Part shown: one piece after another, positions 36,901 to 48,535 of the stretch
Layout of the letters: every line of letters starts with the position of its first letter
Position numbering within the stretch: the stretch's first letter is position 1
Source: Rhynochetos jubatus
Lineage: Eukaryota; Chordata; Aves; Eurypygiformes; Rhynochetidae
Direction of reading: 5' to 3'
Assembly: GCA_027574665.1 (NCBI GenBank)
Contig: CM050657.1
Location: 22,918,700-22,982,699 of the forward strand
Length of the DNA stretch: 64,000 bases
Notes under the pieces: generated by a model
Databases searched by the model: none
Told to the model about the DNA's origin: nothing
The model's input: the letters and a program-made list of their open reading frames with translations, nothing else
Position numbers and translations under genes: made by a program

Positions 36901-37874
36901 ACTCAAATACTTCCTCCGGCCTTCAGCCTCTCCTCATTTACAGAGGTTGTCCTCCTTCCCAAAGCATGACCTACTCTGCAGGGGAGCACCTCAGCACCAG
37001 CAGTGGTTTCAAATTCACGCCGCCCCAGCAGTGTCCTGTGGGTGCTGGTGAACCTGAAGCAAGGCACCTGGAAGAAGCCACCATTGCCTCTCCATTCAGC
37101 ACCGACAAGCTCTGCTCCTCTTCTCCCAACTTCCAGGCTCCCATGCAGCCCCCAACACTGCACAACCAACTGCCCAAAGTCTTTTTCCCCCCCTCCTCAG
37201 CTTTCCTACCAGCAACGACAGTGGCCTCAGCCACCTGCGCGCTGCACACGTGCTGCCAAATCCTGCTCAGAGCCGGAGGAGCTCTTCAGCTGAAGACGGA
37301 ACTGTCTGCTGCTCTTGACCAAAACACTTATTCCAGAGGTGTTGTAATTGAGTGTAACACGTGAGACGGAGAAACCTGAGACGGCATTTGTTACCTGCTG
37401 AGCAGAGCTCTGTGCTAATGTTGCTCAAGGTAGCTTAAGTCTGTACATTTATTTATCATCCCGTGCTTGCAGGGGAGAACCGCTCCTTCCTGTCGTACTC
37501 CTAACACGAGCCAGGCAGAGTTCACTTCTGGGAGCTGCGGGAAAGGAGACGACTGGCATCTGCTATCCAAAAGGGAAGGGATTCCCCCGCCCCCCCAGGC
37601 AAATTCAGATACAAGAGCGGATGGATGCCGGTACTGCCTTCGGCACTGAAGCTGCAATATGCTCCGCGTGGGCAGATCCCATTTGTGCAGTGTTCACGGT
37701 AAGATCACGCAGTAATGAAAGGAAGCCTGAATGAAGGGAGAATGTCACGCCTGGGCACATGATCTAGAAGTCCAACTCCATTTCTGTATGGGCTTTCATA
37801 GGAAATTCTTGCTTACTTCATATGCCAGATGAAGACTCTTATTTAAAGCTGTGTCAGATTTCTGAAAGATAAAG
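33985..37874. other. presumed intron, GC-rich from 35.4 to 37.3 kb
   Basis: A 119-codon + strand frame at 34791-35150 lies in average-composition DNA after a moderate acceptor (gtagttctttgcag) but has no motif. The GC-rich part has frames of 142-162 codons and several weak phase 0>2 exon candidates (about 34166-34241, 36124-36204, 36942-37047). Any one of these could fill the gap before 40037, but none is convincing. Confidence 0.4.
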
Positions 37875-38670
37875 TCACAGAATCCCAGGTTGGAAGGGAC
37901 CTCAAGGATCATCTGGTCCAACCTTTCTGGCAAAAGCACGGTCTAGACAAGATGGCCCAGCACCCTGTCCAGCTGAATCTTAAGTGTCCAATCTTGGGGA
38001 ATCCACCCCTTCCCTGGGGAGATTATTCCAACGGCTGATTGTTCTCATTGTGAAAAACTTTCCTCTTGTGTTCAATCGAAATCTCCCCAGGAGTAACTTG
38101 TACCCATTACCCCTCTCTTTTCCATGTGCCTGCATGAAAAAAGAGCCTCCACCTTCTATGTAGTCATCCTTTAAATGCTGGAACACAGTGCTAAGGTCTC
38201 CCCTAAGCTTTCTTTTCTCGAGGCTGAACAACCCCAGTTCTCTCAGCCTTTCCTCCTACAGCAGGCTTCCCAGTCCTTGGATCACCTTTGTGGCCCTTCT
38301 CCGGACCCTTTCCAGCCTGTCCATGACTTTTTTCTATAGTGGGGATCAAAACGCAGCACAGTATTCCAGTGTGGCCTGGCAAGCACCAAGCAGAGTGAGA
38401 TAATGACTTCTTTATCTCAGCTGGTGACACAGCCCAGCATCCCATTGGCTTTCTTCGTCACAGCAGCACACTGGTCACCCTACTCAGTCTGTTGCCCACC
38501 AGTACCCCCAGGTCTCTCTCCACAGAGCTGCTCCCCAGAGGGTAGATCCCAGCCTGTGCGCTACTCCTGGATTATGTTTTCCCAGGTACAAGACCTTACA
38601 TTTGTCTTTGGTGAGCTTCCTAAGGTTCTTGTTAGCCCACTCTTCCAGCCTACGCAGGCTGGGCACCTGA
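37875..38670 (-). mobile_element. CR1 LINE fragment (about 800 bp) with RT-domain remnants
   Basis: On the minus strand, 38666-38484 encodes LEEWANKNLRKLTKDKCKVL followed by YLGKHNP, matching the CR1 reverse-transcriptase thumb/connection region. Further along, 38231-37980 encodes FSLEKRKLRGDLSTVFQHLK, later ERGNGYKLLLGRFRLN and RWNNLPREGVDSP, the ORF2 C-terminus. The two pieces are in different frames with stops between, so the copy is dead. The plus-strand start cacagaatcccaggttggaa marks its 3' end. It lies antisense to the presumed + strand gene, in an intron. Confidence 0.95.
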
Positions 38671-40036
38671 ACCGAAGTCTGAACCCATCAGCTTTAACCC
38701 AGTCCTCGTGCTCTGTTCATTCCTCAGTTGTTTTTCGGGAAGGAGAGCGAGTCCAGTGGAGATCACCAAGATGTGTCCTTACATTGACAGGTAGTTTAGA
38801 AAAGGTGATCCCAAGAAATAAATAAATAAAAATAATCAAAAACCAAAGCCCCCTTCAAGTCCCTGGGAGACACCAGAAGGCTGAGCTCTCGGTGGCTGGG
38901 CAGGCCTGCAGGTAGGCATGTACTGATGCGATTCAGGAGACAGAAAGGCACAAGTCACAGCTCCAGGAAGGGGATTTCCACCTAACAGCAGCAACGCATT
39001 TGAGACTTTCAAAACATGACTTCATCTATGTAAAGACAGTAGGAGCTAAGTCCTAACTATTTAATTATAAAACCTTCCCCTACAGAGTCATTTCTGAAAG
39101 CGAGCAAAGAGCATTTCTCCACCAAACAGTTTCCAGTCAAATTCTGTGTCAGTAGGCAACGGGCTCAGAGGAGCACGCCAGCAGAGACAGCCATCCACAG
39201 AGAGGTGCTGCAAATCCAGCCGCCTCCATGTGACTGAGCATCAGCTGTCATCTTCAGGGCCTCCGCATCGTGACCCTGATCTAGTACACAAACAAGAGGG
39301 AAAGTCACCAAGGCTGATTGAAATTCAGCATCTTCCTGCTGCTGCTCCTGGAGCTCTCTGTGAGTAAGCACTAAACACAGGCTGGAACTAAGCTGCCTCT
39401 GGAGAAACCGTGCAGTCTGTTTACATAGCTACACAGTCCTGGGAAAACATACACAGCTTTGCATCATAACCAAGACAGAAATTGGCTCCCCATCACCGCA
39501 TTGCATCTGGCCACCTTCGTTAGTGGTGTCCTTCCCTTGCTCGTACGCGCCAGCTTCTCACTAAGCAAATCCTCGAGTAAGAGCTGTGCCTAAAGCCCTC
39601 CACGCTTTCCTTCCCAGCACCCTCCACACCCATGCTGCTCCCCCAGGCCCCTCTCCATCCCCACAGCGCTCCCCTCACGGCTGCCTGCCCTGCCTGCAGC
39701 TGGCAGGAACCAGCCATCTCACAGGGACTGATGGAAGGGCAAGTTGGGGGACACCAACACGTATGTCCCCAGCAACAGACGCACAAATGACTCCGGGGTA
39801 CGTGGGGAGAAGAAGTGGCAGTGACTCTGTATGAAGGATTACACTCAATTCGTGCAAGAGCCGACAGTTCAGTGATCATCTTTAAATGGGTTGTAAGCTA
39901 CTATAATGCAACAGCAAACGAGAGGTGGAGTGACCTACACACAGTCAAGATCTCTCCCCCAACACAAACATCTGATTACAACCGTGTTTAACACAAAGTC
40001 GAGACCTACACAGCTCCCTTTAATCTCCTATTTCAG

Positions 40037-40114
40037 GCTGGGTATCAGTGAGGCAGCACATTTTATCAGGAAGAGATTATTTTCTCCTGATACCACCTAT
40101 CCTGACACTATAAT
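40037..40114 (+). CDS. candidate internal exon near the 3' end of the core gene
   Basis: A strong acceptor (tttaatctcctatttcag) precedes 78 nt that are open through to the end when entered in phase 2. The frame reads LGISEAAHFIRKRLF and then SPDTTYPDTI, and leaves AT at the end (phase 2). The donor gtaagc is good at intron positions, but T is an unusual last exon base. Joined to the segment at 43756, the split codon becomes ATG (Met). A gap remains: the core chain ends in phase 0 at 33275 while this exon needs phase 2, so one more exon (phase 0>2) would be required. Possible but weak stand-ins occur near 34166-34241 and in the GC-rich stretch at 36.1-37.1 kb. Confidence 0.35.
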
Positions 40115-43100
40115 GTAAGCAGTTAAAACATGACTTCAAACTCTGCAATCTCTACCACAAAAGGTTGAGGGAAAACACTGTTCACAGAGTTGGGCGGTGT
40201 ACATGCGTATTTCTGTTTGCAAAAGCTCTAACAACTGAACTTGGAAAGCTGTTGGACTGTTGTAAAAAAAGGCAACACAAGCGTACAGCTGAACTGAGGC
40301 ACAGGACCACAACATAGCTGCTCTTCCCAAGTGCTCCCAAGCTGTCAGTGGCAGTCTGTGTTACAGCACTGTTTACAGCACGAGGAAAGTACAACTCGAC
40401 AAAATCTGTCAAACAGCACAGGCAGCCTCACATGTCCTTCCAAGATAAAAATTCATAGCTGGTTTCATCTCAGTGAACTGTAACAAACCATCGGAATATT
40501 GCGCAGTTTTACATATCGTGAATGCTGCCTAATGAAAGCATCTCAGCAAATTGGCTGTGGGGTGGTATGAGGCTTGGGAGCTAAATTTGAGAGATGTCAA
40601 GCACCCACTACCTGTTCGTGAAAGTAAGAGGAGCTGTGGACATTCGACATGCCTCTGGATTAACCCTTAGGAATAGCAACTCCCCAAATGCACAGCAAAG
40701 ACTGACATTGTTGAAGCAACTGGTCAAATTTTACCGGCTTAAATGGCCACATCTGTAGCACATTAAAAATGAGACATTAAAAAAAAAAGCTTAACTAGCA
40801 AAATATACCCAAACTAGTTTCATCCCCAAGGACCTGGAGAAGAAATTAAATGAGACATATGCTAGTCATATTGCTTAACACGTGGTTGGAAGGTACTCAG
40901 AAACCACAGTGACAGCAATATCAAAACCTGAGCGGAACAAAAGAGACAGCTGAACGTCTCCAGGGAGCATTGCAGCACAGCCTGTGCCCAACATCAAAAT
41001 AAATGAATAACGTCTCAACTGACTACCTCTATCAGAAAATGAACAAAGGATCAATTCTGCTTTCAAACAATAAAACTAGGGAATCCCTTATTTCTGCACC
41101 CAGTGCCTTAGGTATCAACATATTTGTATAATATACTGATTTATTCACATGCGTTGCCCTCATAAATGCCAGGGTTTGACCTCTTGATCACTTGAGCTAC
41201 TTCAGGATTTCTGAAAGCCGTAACCAATGTAACAGGGTAGTGGCTGTCACTTGGGATCTCCACACTAATGTCAGCTCCCAGTGTCTCACTGTATGAATTT
41301 TCCGTTCTCGGGAAGCCTGAGTTACACTGACAGCTACTGCCTTAGCACCTCCGGGCACCAGCAAGCGGCACAGCTGGGTCAGAAGGAGACAGCCCAACGG
41401 CAGTCGCTGCTCAGTTCAGACGTTTAAGACGACTCCTGATATAATCTGCAAAGGAAAACCAACCAGACTCGCCAATTTGGCTTTCTGGGAACCCTGACCC
41501 AAACCTCACTCCCCGACACCTCACTTGCTGGGACTTGCAACTCTCTGATGTTCAGCGGAGATGAAAGGTGGAAGGTAATGACTGTTCTCGCCGCAGAGAA
41601 ACCTTGCTGAGATGTGACATCAGCCTGCTGTGGCTGCAGCAGTCCCACGGGAGGACCCGCAGAGGCAGGGAGATGGAGGGGTGACATTTGTGACAGGGGA
41701 TACTGCTGGTCTTCAACGTAAGAATCTAAAATACACCAGCAAACGCATCACAGAACCTCGTGTGAAAGCCAAGGAGAGGTGCATCAAGAACAGCCGTTGC
41801 GTTGCTCAGAGGGGTTTAATTACTAAATGACTGATTGGATGATGATCCATGCAAAGCACCACAAAAGGCCAGCATTTTGAAAGCATCTCAAGTCCACGTC
41901 GCTGTGCCGAAAGCCCAGTCAAACGCGTAGGGCAGATGGCAGTTCAAAGTCCCAGCCTGATGAACTGCACTGAGGATAAGCTGTGTCCAGCAGAACTGAT
42001 GCTCCTGGGAATGGGGGCAGGGGGGAGAACAAAAATACCAAGAACCACCAAACATCTCCCCTTTGCAAAAGGTGACTTGCAAAAAAAGGAATCCCGACTG
42101 CTTAAAAAGGAAAAAAGTAAAGCATATAAAAATCATAATGTTGGCACTAAGGGAAATATAACTAAATGCAGGAATACACCGTAGGGAGAGGTATCATTAT
42201 CAGACTGATGGAAAATGACAAGCTTCATGGTCACAGGTCTTGTTAAAGTCCAAAACTGAAGCAATAAATTAAGCTAAGTACAGATTAAGAACACCACTTA
42301 CTCTGATCGAGTTAAGAGAAAAATGCTTGTGGCGCAGGAGGACAGTCCCTTACAGCAGGGCCCTGGCCCAGTCCTACCTCTGGAAGAAAGTGTTAGATGT
42401 CCAACTAGGGAGGAAGAAGAATGCAGGGAGGGGATGTGGAGAGGCAGGACCATCCCTTGAAGCAGCTTCCTGCGGCTAAATTACGTCAAGCAGAACATAA
42501 GACCACACTGCCAGCCACCCCTGAGGATTCCTGTGGCTGTGTGAAGCACACACTGTCAAGGAAAGGAGAATGGGAATGACGGCTAGAAAAATGGAGAGTG
42601 ATAAGAGAAGTTAACAGCAGCTCTAGCAACTGCCTGAGGACACACTGGGAAATTTAATGTATTAAAATTATGCTTTCAAATAATGGTCTAGTTAATTGAT
42701 GCTAAATTGCAGCTGAATGCCTGTAGAAGTACTTATGACATCTGCACTAATACCCTTTCAGTTCACCAGGATTAATATTATTCTAATACACGCCAAAGAA
42801 ATTAATAAGTATTGGTACTTTAAAGCCTTTAAAGTGATGTTTTGGAATAGTTTAGCTTTCTTATTCCCCTTCTCCTTCCTCTCAGCCCTCATGAAAGTTC
42901 ATTTACAAAAATTATTAAAAATAGAGGTGTTTTCACAAATCTCATCCACTTGAATGATGATGTCATTCTTATTATGCTGCTTTCTATACCTGAAGACTGG
43001 AGGAACACTTTAGTTCTTACAACCACTGGGAAAAAGAGGTAGGCCTGGTGTAAAAATAGCATCCTGTTAAGAAAACATGCCCCAAAAGGAAAAGAAGGTA

Positions 43101-43755
43101 CGATCGCAGCTCTCCACACCCATAAACAAGAACAAAGCTATGATTGCAGTAATTAAAAAAAACCCCAAAGCTTCACTCTTCCGTTCACATACAACTTGGG
43201 TTCAGTGCCTCCTTCCCACTCTGCTCAAGGGCATGGGGCTGGAAGAGAGAGGTGGGTGGGAAAGGACGGCAACTCTACCAGCCCTCCCCTTCTCATGGTG
43301 ACAAGGCCCCACACGCAGCCCAAGCTCCAAGCGAGGGCACAGCAGTTTGGATGGCTTGGCCAAAGGAATTGCTTTCCCAACGCTCCCGACCGAAGTGCCT
43401 TCCAGTATTTTGGCTCCGAAGGCCGCACGCAGGCTCTCTGCTGTTATCAGGCTCACGAGCTGTTTTTCGAGCAGTGACACACAATGAGTTGTATCCCAAA
43501 TCTCATTAAAATTTAACAGGATTTGGCGCCCTCAGCTTTCTGCTTCAGAAATGAAGTCTCCAGCTCAGATAGTCAATGTTTTTATTTTCATATGTCACAT
43601 TGCTTCTCTCACAGTCCCACATGTTAGCGGAATAATTCAGTAGCTCAAAATCAGCCTTTTATCCCTTCCACCATTCATCACCTTTCACATCCTTCTTTAT
43701 GCTAATTGCTACAGATGGTTTCTTTTTCCATCCTGTGTGTTTATTTTTATGTCAG

Positions 43756-43852
43756 GGATACCCTGTCCTCAGAGCCCACCTTCTCCTCCAGTGAGCTTTC
43801 CAATATCAAAGCAATACTGGAGGAAACTCCAGAAGAGCAGGACAAGCCCTAA
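43756..43852 (+). CDS. candidate terminal coding exon with stop codon
   Basis: The segment follows the acceptor tttatttttatgtcag. Entered in phase 2 it reads 31 residues (after the split codon) rich in Ser, Glu and Pro, beginning DTLSSEPTFSSSEL, continuing SNIKAILEETPEEQDKP and ending at TAA. This is the composition of an acidic, disordered C-terminal tail with one short helical stretch (IKAILEE). No AATAAA lies within the next few hundred bases, which weakens the terminal-exon reading. The same acceptor can also feed a shorter 35-nt exon, 43756-43790, that uses the donor CCA|gtgagc in phase 0>2. That version fits directly after the exon ending at 33275, so which product is real is open. Confidence 0.4.
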
Positions 43853-46800
43853 ATGAATGGAAAACTTTGACCTACAAGGGAGTATTTAAGGTCAATTTGG
43901 CATTTCTTAAAATTACCCTGTTTAGGAGAACAGTGCAGGCAGGAATATTCAGGATTAGACAGTACCAAACTCATTACAGCCAAGACCAAGAGTTCAGTTG
44001 ACCTTGACTGACTCAGGGTTAGATACTAAAAGAATCACCTCCTCAGGGGTGCAGGGTTTGAGTAAGCAACAGCTAAAAGGAGCATTAGTATGTAAAAAAG
44101 TATTTGCTGGACATAAAAAACCCAACAAAACAGAAAAAAATCCCATGCCAACCTCAAAACGCCCCAACAAACTCACTCCCCAACCTGGACACACCCCACT
44201 GAGGTACCCCTTATGCCAGCCACCGCGACATGGCAAGTACAGATACAGAAAATCGGAAAATGAGGAAAGGCTAGGAAGCGTTTAGTGATGTCAACACTGA
44301 CATTTAAAGGGTATTCCATAGCCTGACACAAGGCAGAGATGATAATCTTTAAAACTAAACACTAATACTGCAGCCCCAACAAGACCTTTGGCTCCCAGGG
44401 AATAGAGTCCGTCAGCTAGGATCCTGCTTCACAACTGAGGGACTGCAGTCCACATTTAAGCCGTGCCTCCAGCCACACAGGTGATCTGGGCAAGTCCCCC
44501 TGACCCATCCATAGCTCTCCTTCCACTGACATGTTATGCTCCGACAAAAATTTAACAGAAACACTAATGTTTGCCCAGTAAATAACATGCCTGCTACACC
44601 CCATCGCCACAGTCCCCTTGTCCCCTGCCATTTCTGCATGTAGGCAGATACATGCTACCGTCACGGAACAGAGCGGTTAGAAACAGTGAGAAACTAATAC
44701 GTAAAAGTGGGCCCGAAAGATGCCTCAAATGCAACTGACAGTATAACGAACCCCCGGTGCGCAGAACCACCCGCACACGCTCACGGCTGGCATGCTCTTC
44801 GAAGCAGGACAAGACAGCCTCCCTTCAGCGGCTGTGTGCAGATGCCAGGGAGGGGGATGTGGACACTGATCCTACTGTTCCATCGAGCAATCCCAAGAGT
44901 TCAAGAGAAAAATCCACCTAAACTGTAGAAAACCGCTTTGCTGGCAGCAGGTGTGTCGGCAGCGGGATGCACATACAGGTACCCAGGCTCCGGCTCCGCA
45001 GGCTCGGTGACACCGCTGCCACAGAAACTGCAATGCCAGGGAAAGCCGGGGCAGCACCAAACAGGCAGATCATGGAAACACAGCGGCATGCCATGTGCAT
45101 TCACACGTATTTACGGTATTTTCCAGTCCCGTTGTTTCTCAGCAGGCCCAAAAGCCGAGCTCTGGGACTACATGCAAGAAGTCAGTGCAGAAGAAGGAAC
45201 GTTAGGGAGGCAGGAGGGACACGCGTGTCAGCGTGTCTATTCTGTGAGCTAAATGCACATCAAAGGCAAGAAAAACAAATACTCTTTTCTAGCAAAATCT
45301 CAAGTTGATGAAGGACTTTCAGGAGACAAAGTATTAGAAAGGACTCCTTCCTTCCAAGACACAAACATAGCAAGCCCTGATCAATGTGCTTGCCCCAAAT
45401 TTTTTTCCTGGTTGCACCGAAGCGGCAGGAATGTCAGGGTGCGCGTGGGCTGCAGTTCCCCAAAGCCCTGCGCAGGGTACCCCATTGTTCTGAAGTCTGA
45501 GGCACATGGATGAGAAGTTTAAAAAACTCAAACGCACGGTGGAATTGATTTGTGATTAAAGGAAGGATTAAATGCTGAATCTGGGGCAATCAATAGCCCT
45601 GCTAATGCTTAGAGCAAGATTTCCTGCTCCAGCCAAGCCCCCTTTTCTTTGCTTTGAGACTATTGTTCTTATCAGTGGAAAGATGATCCTTTGAAGATAA
45701 GGTCTGCCTTTGTTTCCCCCACACAGCATCCCTCCGCACTGCTGCACTACAGCACGGTGCCTGCAGCAGGGCTGCCAGCCAGGCGACAAACCCCGCAGGA
45801 TGCTCATTTCCCACGGATGTCCCTGTGCCTCACCACTCGGAAACCCCCAAAACAAAAACCACACCACCACCCCACATCCCTCCAAGTGCCACTCCGCAAA
45901 AAAAATCCTTACACCCTTAAAAGGCCCAAAGGCATAAATTTACACCTAGAACCAGGGGGGCCCCGTTGGCCCAGGTTCAGCTTTCTTCTCCCACAGACTG
46001 GGCTGAACCCATGCAGCATGTTTACAGACAGTGACGTGGGATGTGGCTAGCCCCACTATTATTTTTAACTTACAGAATCCATAATAACAGCAATTAGACC
46101 CCATTAAGGAAAAGATCCGCATGCTTACACTTCACCGCAACAGATTTCATTTCTTCTCTTGCAATGAAGTATTTTTATTAGCCAGATGGATCATGAAATT
46201 ATTACAAAAATTGGGACGTAAACGCTCTAAAAGCACCTAAAGTAATTAAAACTGATTTATAAACATTCAGGATTAGAGAACAAATACTTCATTCTCCCCT
46301 AATCCCTCAGCCAGCACTGCTTTGTGTTCAACCTACAGGAATATAGATTAACCAGGCTGGAGTTAATAGCATTTGAAGGACAGAGCTGATCAGCCATGCA
46401 CAGCACCACGATATGCAATACGCTTCCACCACCCCTTTACTGTAACCTGGGGGATCAGGACAAATTCAAGAGACTGCTACTTTCCTGTTCCATTTCCAGC
46501 TTACCCCACAAACTCACAGACGCCGAGCTTAAAGACACCAAACCTTTAAAGAGGATCAAACCAGACACCTTATAAACCTATAAACCAGTGCACTATGCTG
46601 GGATTAAGTGTCAAAACTGGTAACACCTATGTATTACTTCTGTCGAGCCTCATGAGAACTGATTTTTATTCCCAGCCCTGCCAGTGACTTGTTTTATGAC
46701 TTGGGAGGTCACCTCTTGGCGTTTCCATGTCCCTTGTCATCCTTTGCCCACCTGTGCTCAGCAGGTAAAGCCCGGGCTGCCTTTGCCACAGCAGAGCTGC

Positions 46801-48394
46801 GTGCGGCACCACGCGCTTTGAACAAGGCCACCACGCACTGCTGTAACACAAACAATTAATAATGATAAAGCCAACATCTGGCGCTATTAACCTCTGTTTC
46901 AAGCTACACATCGGCATGAACTACGTTGCTTTGGGTGTTAGGAGGCAAGTACTGCGATTGTCTGAAAAGCTCCTATGTGCAACTTCGTGAGCCAAGAGAT
47001 GCTTATCTTCTGCTCTCCCAGGCAGCGGTGCCCTTCTGCTCCTGCCTGCTAGGTGACAGCTTTAGAAACAAAGCCTCCTTGTGTAAAGGTGGCCTGCTTT
47101 GCTTCAGCGCTGGGTTTTTTTGGACTAAAGATGCCATTGAGAAGAAAAAGGTCTAAATCGTATCTGAAACCTGATTTCAGGCAAAGCTCAGCAAAGCACC
47201 CTGTTGCATTATCACACAAGTACGGAGTGATTACCACAAGCACGAGTATGGCTAAAGCTAACTAGGCAAACCTGGCAGAAGGCAGGCTGATCACGTCTGC
47301 TGTGGCCGGAGTTCACTAGCACATTACAACTAGCTGTAAACAACCGGGAGGGGAGGAAGGGAGAAGTTATGCAAAGACAACGAATGCACTGCACGCTTAC
47401 CTGTCCGTCACTCCAATTCACCTAAGCGTTGGATGGAGCAGAGAGTCTCAGGAGAGAAAACACCTAAATCAAGTACTGTTGTCTTCTGCAGGCAGCAAAT
47501 TTGTTTTCCTGGAGCAGCCGTGCACCAGCATCACCAAGAGGTTGCTCTTCATTCAGCACAATCATCAGTTCAAGGGTTTCAGGTGTTTTACAGCATGGCC
47601 TTTCCCCCCACTACTAACTCCAAGGTCTCCTGCACCTACTCTTTTCCCTTAGGTAAGTCCACTTTGCCCCCAGGTGAGCTCCTGTACATCAGGACCTCTT
47701 TTCACAGCATCTCCTCCAAAATAATCAGATCTTGCACTTACGTGGCACTTCAACTCTCAAAAGCCATCTCGGTGATTTAGGAATTTAACGAGGTAACATA
47801 CACATTCTCTTTGCGGGTCACTTCATCCAACACGGAGGCGTGGGCAGCTCTGGGATGAAATGCTGCTGCAGTTTAATAGTTCGCTACAAGTTTCATAGCA
47901 GCAAGAAAATACCATCCTGTGCACCAGAATTTTGATACTCGACACTGGGAGTCAGCCACGCACAGGGGAAAGAGAAAACAAAGAAAGAGCCCACAACTCA
48001 CTCGTTTGGGGCCTGACAAGCAGTTGTTCTCAGTGTGCTGCTGTCACAGAAGCATAGTGTCAACTACTGACCAAAGTGGAAGTACTTTTAAACTGAGCTT
48101 TATCCCTACAGGCCCTCTGAAAGCCACCAGCTCTCGTCCATCCACACACCAAGCAGTTCTAGCAATGCAGAAAAACCTTCTAAGTATCAAAGCAGAATTA
48201 TGTGCCTTCCCCTCCACTCATTCACCTTTGGGGGGGCTGACAGATAAACTTCTGGACATATGCAGGAAGCTCCTGTTTGCTCAGTGGAAGTTGGGTCGTC
48301 GTTTTCAATGCAAAACATGTTTCTCATTCTCCCAGTTCAACTCTCGCTACTCTCTATGCTGTCCCTTTAGATTAGTGTAACATTATTCACCAAA

Positions 48395-48535
48395 AAGCAT
48401 CCCCTGTCACCTACCTCTGCTGCCTGGAACAGCCCTCTCATCTGTCAGCCACATCAATCCTCCAACTGCTTCCAAACCGTCTTCAAAAACCTATCTCTTG
48501 TCACTTCTTAGCTCTCTCGGCTGCTTTTCTCCTCC
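48395..48535 (+). repeat. possible ancient amniote LINE/SINE 3' remnant
   Basis: The order ctgcctggaacagccctctc, then cttccaaaccgtcttcaaaa, then acctatctcttgtcac resembles the conserved 3' region of old L2/CR1-type repeats (the tgcctggaac...cttcaaa...cccacctctt pattern). The resemblance is loose and the call is a suggestion only. Confidence 0.25.

Noticed and set aside
47401-47421. Minus-strand donor-like cttacctgtccgtcac
   Set aside because: Donor is good, but every frame back to the candidate acceptors contains a stop and no partner exon was found.
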